From Cytobacillus pseudoceanisediminis (GTDB lineage: Bacteria; Bacillota; Bacilli; Bacillales; Cytobacillaceae), in assembly GCF_023516215.1 (NCBI RefSeq), contig NZ_CP097349.1, positions 1 to 64,000 on the forward strand: a stretch of 64,000 nt of DNA, read 5' to 3'. Made by a program: the position numbers and the translations under genes. The notes beneath the pieces are model-generated. The model saw nothing but the letters and a program-made list of their open reading frames with translations. It did no database searches and was not told where the DNA came from. Each line of letters opens with the position of its first letter. The first letter of the stretch is position 1. Positions 62,157 to 64,000 of this stretch are shown here, one piece after another.

Positions 62157-62735
62157 CTACCGCTTTTGTTCCTGCAGCCAGTCTTCCACCCATGCATATG
62201 CTTCCTTCCAGCTTCTTACTCTAATGACGCCATTGGGAAGGGGTTCCTGGTTATAGGGTGTATCGAATAAGATGACAGGAATTCCACATGCCTCATGAAT
62301 CATAACTGCATTATCATGTTTGTCTTCAAAAAATATATCCACTTCATATTTTTTTGCTGCTTCGATTTTATCATGGCTCCCGATCAGTTCAATATGATCG
62401 AACTCCAATGTGTTCTCTAGAAACCATTCCTCTGTTATTTGCTGAAGGTGAGAACCCCTGGCACTTATAAAATACAATTCATGCTTGCGTTTCCAGTTGG
62501 TCAAAGCTTCCTTTGCGCCTTTTGCAATGGGTGATTCTTTGTATATAATGGGCTCATTTTCATAAAACCAATCTGCAAATTGTTCTTCTGAAATCGTCAC
62601 CAAAGGTGTTAAATCATATTGCTTAATATCATTTAAAGTAATATTCAGATTAAATGCTTCATTTAAATACGGAACCATGGCTTCAGGGCGCGTAACCGTT
62701 CCGTCTATATCAATGCCAAAACGCTTCTTCATCAT
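62157..62735 (-). CDS. yqfW: YqfW, 5' nucleotidase-like HAD family protein
   Basis: The 192-residue protein belongs to the HAD superfamily (NT5C-like 5'(3')-deoxyribonucleotidase family). Motif I is GIDIDGTVTRPEA near residue 7, with both aspartates; FISARGSH near residue 89 is motif II, and FFEDKHDNAVMI near residue 134 is motif IV. The minus-strand RBS AAAGGAGATCATA precedes ATG 62735. The substrate is not known. Position beside yqfX matches B. subtilis yqfW. Confidence 0.9.
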   Translation of the reverse strand: MMKKRFGIDIDGTVTRPEAMVPYLNEAFNLNITLNDIKQYDLTPLVTISEEQFADWFYENEPIIYKESPIAKGAKEALTNWKRKHELYFISARGSHLQQITEEWFLENTLEFDHIELIGSHDKIEAAKKYEVDIFFEDKHDNAVMIHEACGIPVILFDTPYNQEPLPNGVIRVRSWKEAYAWVEDWLQEQKR

Positions 62736-62917
62736 TATGATCTCCTTTAATGCATATATCCCTTATCTTAACAAAAGTCCCGGCCTTGAAAAAGAGTGTT
62801 GCCTGAACAGGTATGAAAGTTAAACATTTACATCTTAAAAAGGGCTTATATCGCAAACACTATAAATGCTCCATTAAGCAATACTTTTTAGTAACACAGC
62901 AAAGGAAGCGAGGGATC

Positions 62918-63478
62918 ATGATGGCAGACCAAGAGCGCAGTAATGAAGAGTATGACCTTCGATACAGTGAGCGGATTGGCGAAGCAGATCCAGATTATTC
63001 TGAAGAAGCTGCTGCAGAAATAGCAGCTCCAGGTATCTACGGCAGATCGCTGGATCGGGATGAGGAAAACGAAACAGCTGCAGTCCATGAAGATTATTCT
63101 GAAGAAGCTGCTGCAGAAATAGCAGCTCCAGGTGTCTACGGCAGATCGCTGGATCGGGATGAGGAAAACGAAACAGCTGCAATTCATGCAGATTATTCTG
63201 AGGAAACCTCTGCCGAAATAGCAGCGCCTGGTGTCTATAATAGATCAGCGAACAGGGATGAAGAAAATGAAACAGTTGCAGCCGGCAGAGGAGTCGGATA
63301 TGCTGCCCTGGCACTTTCCATTTTATCTTTGTTTGTGCTGCCGGTTCTTTTTGGAGCAACAGGAATTGTCCTTGGTTTTATCGCACGCCGCAGGGGTTCA
63401 GAAAGCCTTGGGGGCTGGGCGATTGCAATAGGGGCTATATCCATTATTGTCGGTATGTTTATTCTGCCGTTTTTTTAG
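62918..63478 (+). CDS. yqfX: YqfX-like membrane protein with tandem N-terminal repeats
   Basis: The C-terminal 60 residues form two transmembrane helices with LALSILSLFVLPVLFGATG and LGFIARRRGSESLGGWAIAI, as in B. subtilis YqfX (DUF4190-like). The N-terminus is acidic and made of three copies of a 33-residue unit (DYSEEAAAEIAAPG...). ATG 62918 follows GAAGCGAGGGATC; a longer in-frame reading from 62813 lacks support. 186 residues. Function is unknown. It is followed by a bidirectional terminator before ispG. Confidence 0.88.
   Translation: MMADQERSNEEYDLRYSERIGEADPDYSEEAAAEIAAPGIYGRSLDRDEENETAAVHEDYSEEAAAEIAAPGVYGRSLDRDEENETAAIHADYSEETSAEIAAPGVYNRSANRDEENETVAAGRGVGYAALALSILSLFVLPVLFGATGIVLGFIARRRGSESLGGWAIAIGAISIIVGMFILPFF
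62993..63280 (+). repeat. Tandem 99-bp repeat within yqfX
   Basis: Three units begin at 62993, 63092 and 63191. Units 1 and 2 differ at only about four or five of 99 positions. Unit 3 is more diverged and shorter at its end (NRSANRDEENETVA). The length, a multiple of three, keeps the frame. Confidence 0.95.
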
Positions 63479-63485
63479 AAAAAGA

Positions 63486-63526
63486 AAAAAGCCTGGCTCC
63501 CAAAATTATTTGGTGCCAGGCTTTTT
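63486..63526. terminator. Bidirectional terminator between yqfX and ispG
   Basis: AAAAAGCCTGGC and GCCAGGCTTTTT pair over 12 bp, with further CCA/TGG pairing in the 17-base loop. Confidence 0.92.
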
Positions 63527-63552
63527 CTATTTCGGAAAGGGACAATATTGCC

Positions 63553-64000
63553 TTACGGCAGCAGGCTTTCTGCCTGTGCTTTTTCCTCTTCCTGTTTGGC
63601 AAAATACTCTGCAGCGATTTTGTCGATTTCAATCTTAAGTTCTTCAACCATTGTCTCTTCTGGAACTTTCCTTACAATCTGGCCTTTACGGAAAAGAAGC
63701 CCTTCACCGCGGGCACCTGCAATGCCGATATCAGCTTCCCTGGCTTCACCAGGCCCGTTAACGGCACAGCCCAATACAGCAACTTTAATTGGCGCTTTAA
63801 TTTTTTGAATATAGTCTTCCACTTCATTTGCAATGCTGATTAAGTCAATCTCGATCCTTCCGCATGTTGGACAGGAAATTAAAGTTGCTGCATTGGAGGA
63901 TAATCCAAACACTTTAAGAAGTTCACGGGCAACCTTTACTTCTTCCACGGGATCTGCGCTAAGTGAAATTCTTAACGTATTTCCAATTCCTTTGCTTAAG
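63553..64000 (-). CDS. ispG: 4-hydroxy-3-methylbut-2-en-1-yl diphosphate synthase, C-terminal part
   Basis: IspG (GcpE) converts methylerythritol cyclodiphosphate to HMBPP in the MEP pathway. The window holds the C-terminal part only; the reading frame stays open to the window edge ([18 protein letters not shown] upstream of the first internal Met). The iron-sulfur cluster cysteines are in [12 protein letters not shown] and [10 protein letters not shown], with the conserved glutamate in the latter. The protein ends [10 protein letters not shown]. About 148 residues are seen of an expected 360-370. Confidence 0.96.
   Translation of the reverse strand, partial: LSKGIGNTLRISLSADPVEEVKVARELLKVFGLSSNAATLISCPTCGRIEIDLISIANEVEDYIQKIKAPIKVAVLGCAVNGPGEAREADIGIAGARGEGLLFRKGQIVRKVPEETMVEELKIEIDKIAAEYFAKQEEEKAQAESLLP

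Noticed and set aside
62993..63280. CRISPR-like or minisatellite array
   Set aside because: The three units are adjacent without spacers, and the sequence is an in-frame coding repeat of yqfX.
62888..63359. Minus-strand open frames of about 100-147 residues over yqfX
   Set aside because: Their internal repeats only mirror the yqfX tandem DNA repeat on the other strand.

Overview
The window is a stretch of a Bacillaceae chromosome (Firmicutes, low to moderate G+C, endospore-forming). Gene order follows the Bacillus subtilis yqeG to ispG (yqfY) segment almost gene for gene. It includes sporulation genes (gpr, spoIIP, yqxA, yqfC, yqfD), late competence genes (comER, comEA, comEB, comEC), a CIRCE operator, a glycyl T-box and CcpA/Zur-type sites. 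Protein sequences and the dispersed repeats suggest Cytobacillus or a close relative, but the species cannot be fixed from the sequence alone. There are no rRNA or tRNA genes, CRISPR arrays, prophages or transposases.

Layout. 1-4.8 kb: yqeG-yqeH-aroE-yqeI-nadD-yqeK-rsfS-yqeM, a tightly packed operon for ribosome assembly, shikimate and NAD synthesis. 4.9-9.8 kb: the comE locus, with comER divergent from comEA-comEB-comEC, then the tiny yqzM. 10.1-14.6 kb: holA, rpsT, then gpr-spoIIP-yqxA for sporulation and germination. 14.6-26.4 kb: lepA, hemW and the heat-shock operon hrcA-grpE-dnaK-dnaJ-prmA-rsmE-mtaB behind a perfect CIRCE element. 26.7-29.4 kb: deoC, yqeW, rpsU, yqeY. 29.6-35.3 kb: a sigma-W-type promoter driving yqeZ-floA-yqfB, then yqfC-yqfD-phoH. 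35.5-41.4 kb: pgpH-ybeY-dgkA-cdd-era-yqzL-recO. 41.4-50.4 kb: T-box-controlled glyQS, ccpN-yqfL, and yqxD-dnaG-sigA. 50.4-59.6 kb: an unrecognised membrane protein, an acyl-CoA dehydrogenase with a cre site, cccA, trmK-yqfO, ispH, yqfQ, cshB, nfo, yqfT. 59.6-64 kb: zinc uptake znuC-znuB-zur behind a partial Zur box, yqfW, a repeat-bearing yqfX, and the C-terminal part of ispG.

The most striking property is technical. About 28 frame breaks are scattered over 16 conserved genes (yqeG, comEC, spoIIP, yqxA, hemW, hrcA, yqfB, yqfD, pgpH, glyS, yqxD, trmK, yqfO, yqfQ, cshB, nfo). Almost every one is repaired by restoring one base to a homopolymer. Essential genes such as glyS are among them, so these are best read as systematic sequence errors and not gene decay. 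The affected genes are annotated below as single loci with break positions.

The intergenic spaces carry three families of dispersed, partly palindromic repeats: one with three copies, two with two copies each. No convincing undescribed multi-gene system is present. The most interesting items are these repeat families, the tandem repeat in yqfX, an unassigned leader upstream of cdd, and the unrecognised gene after sigA.
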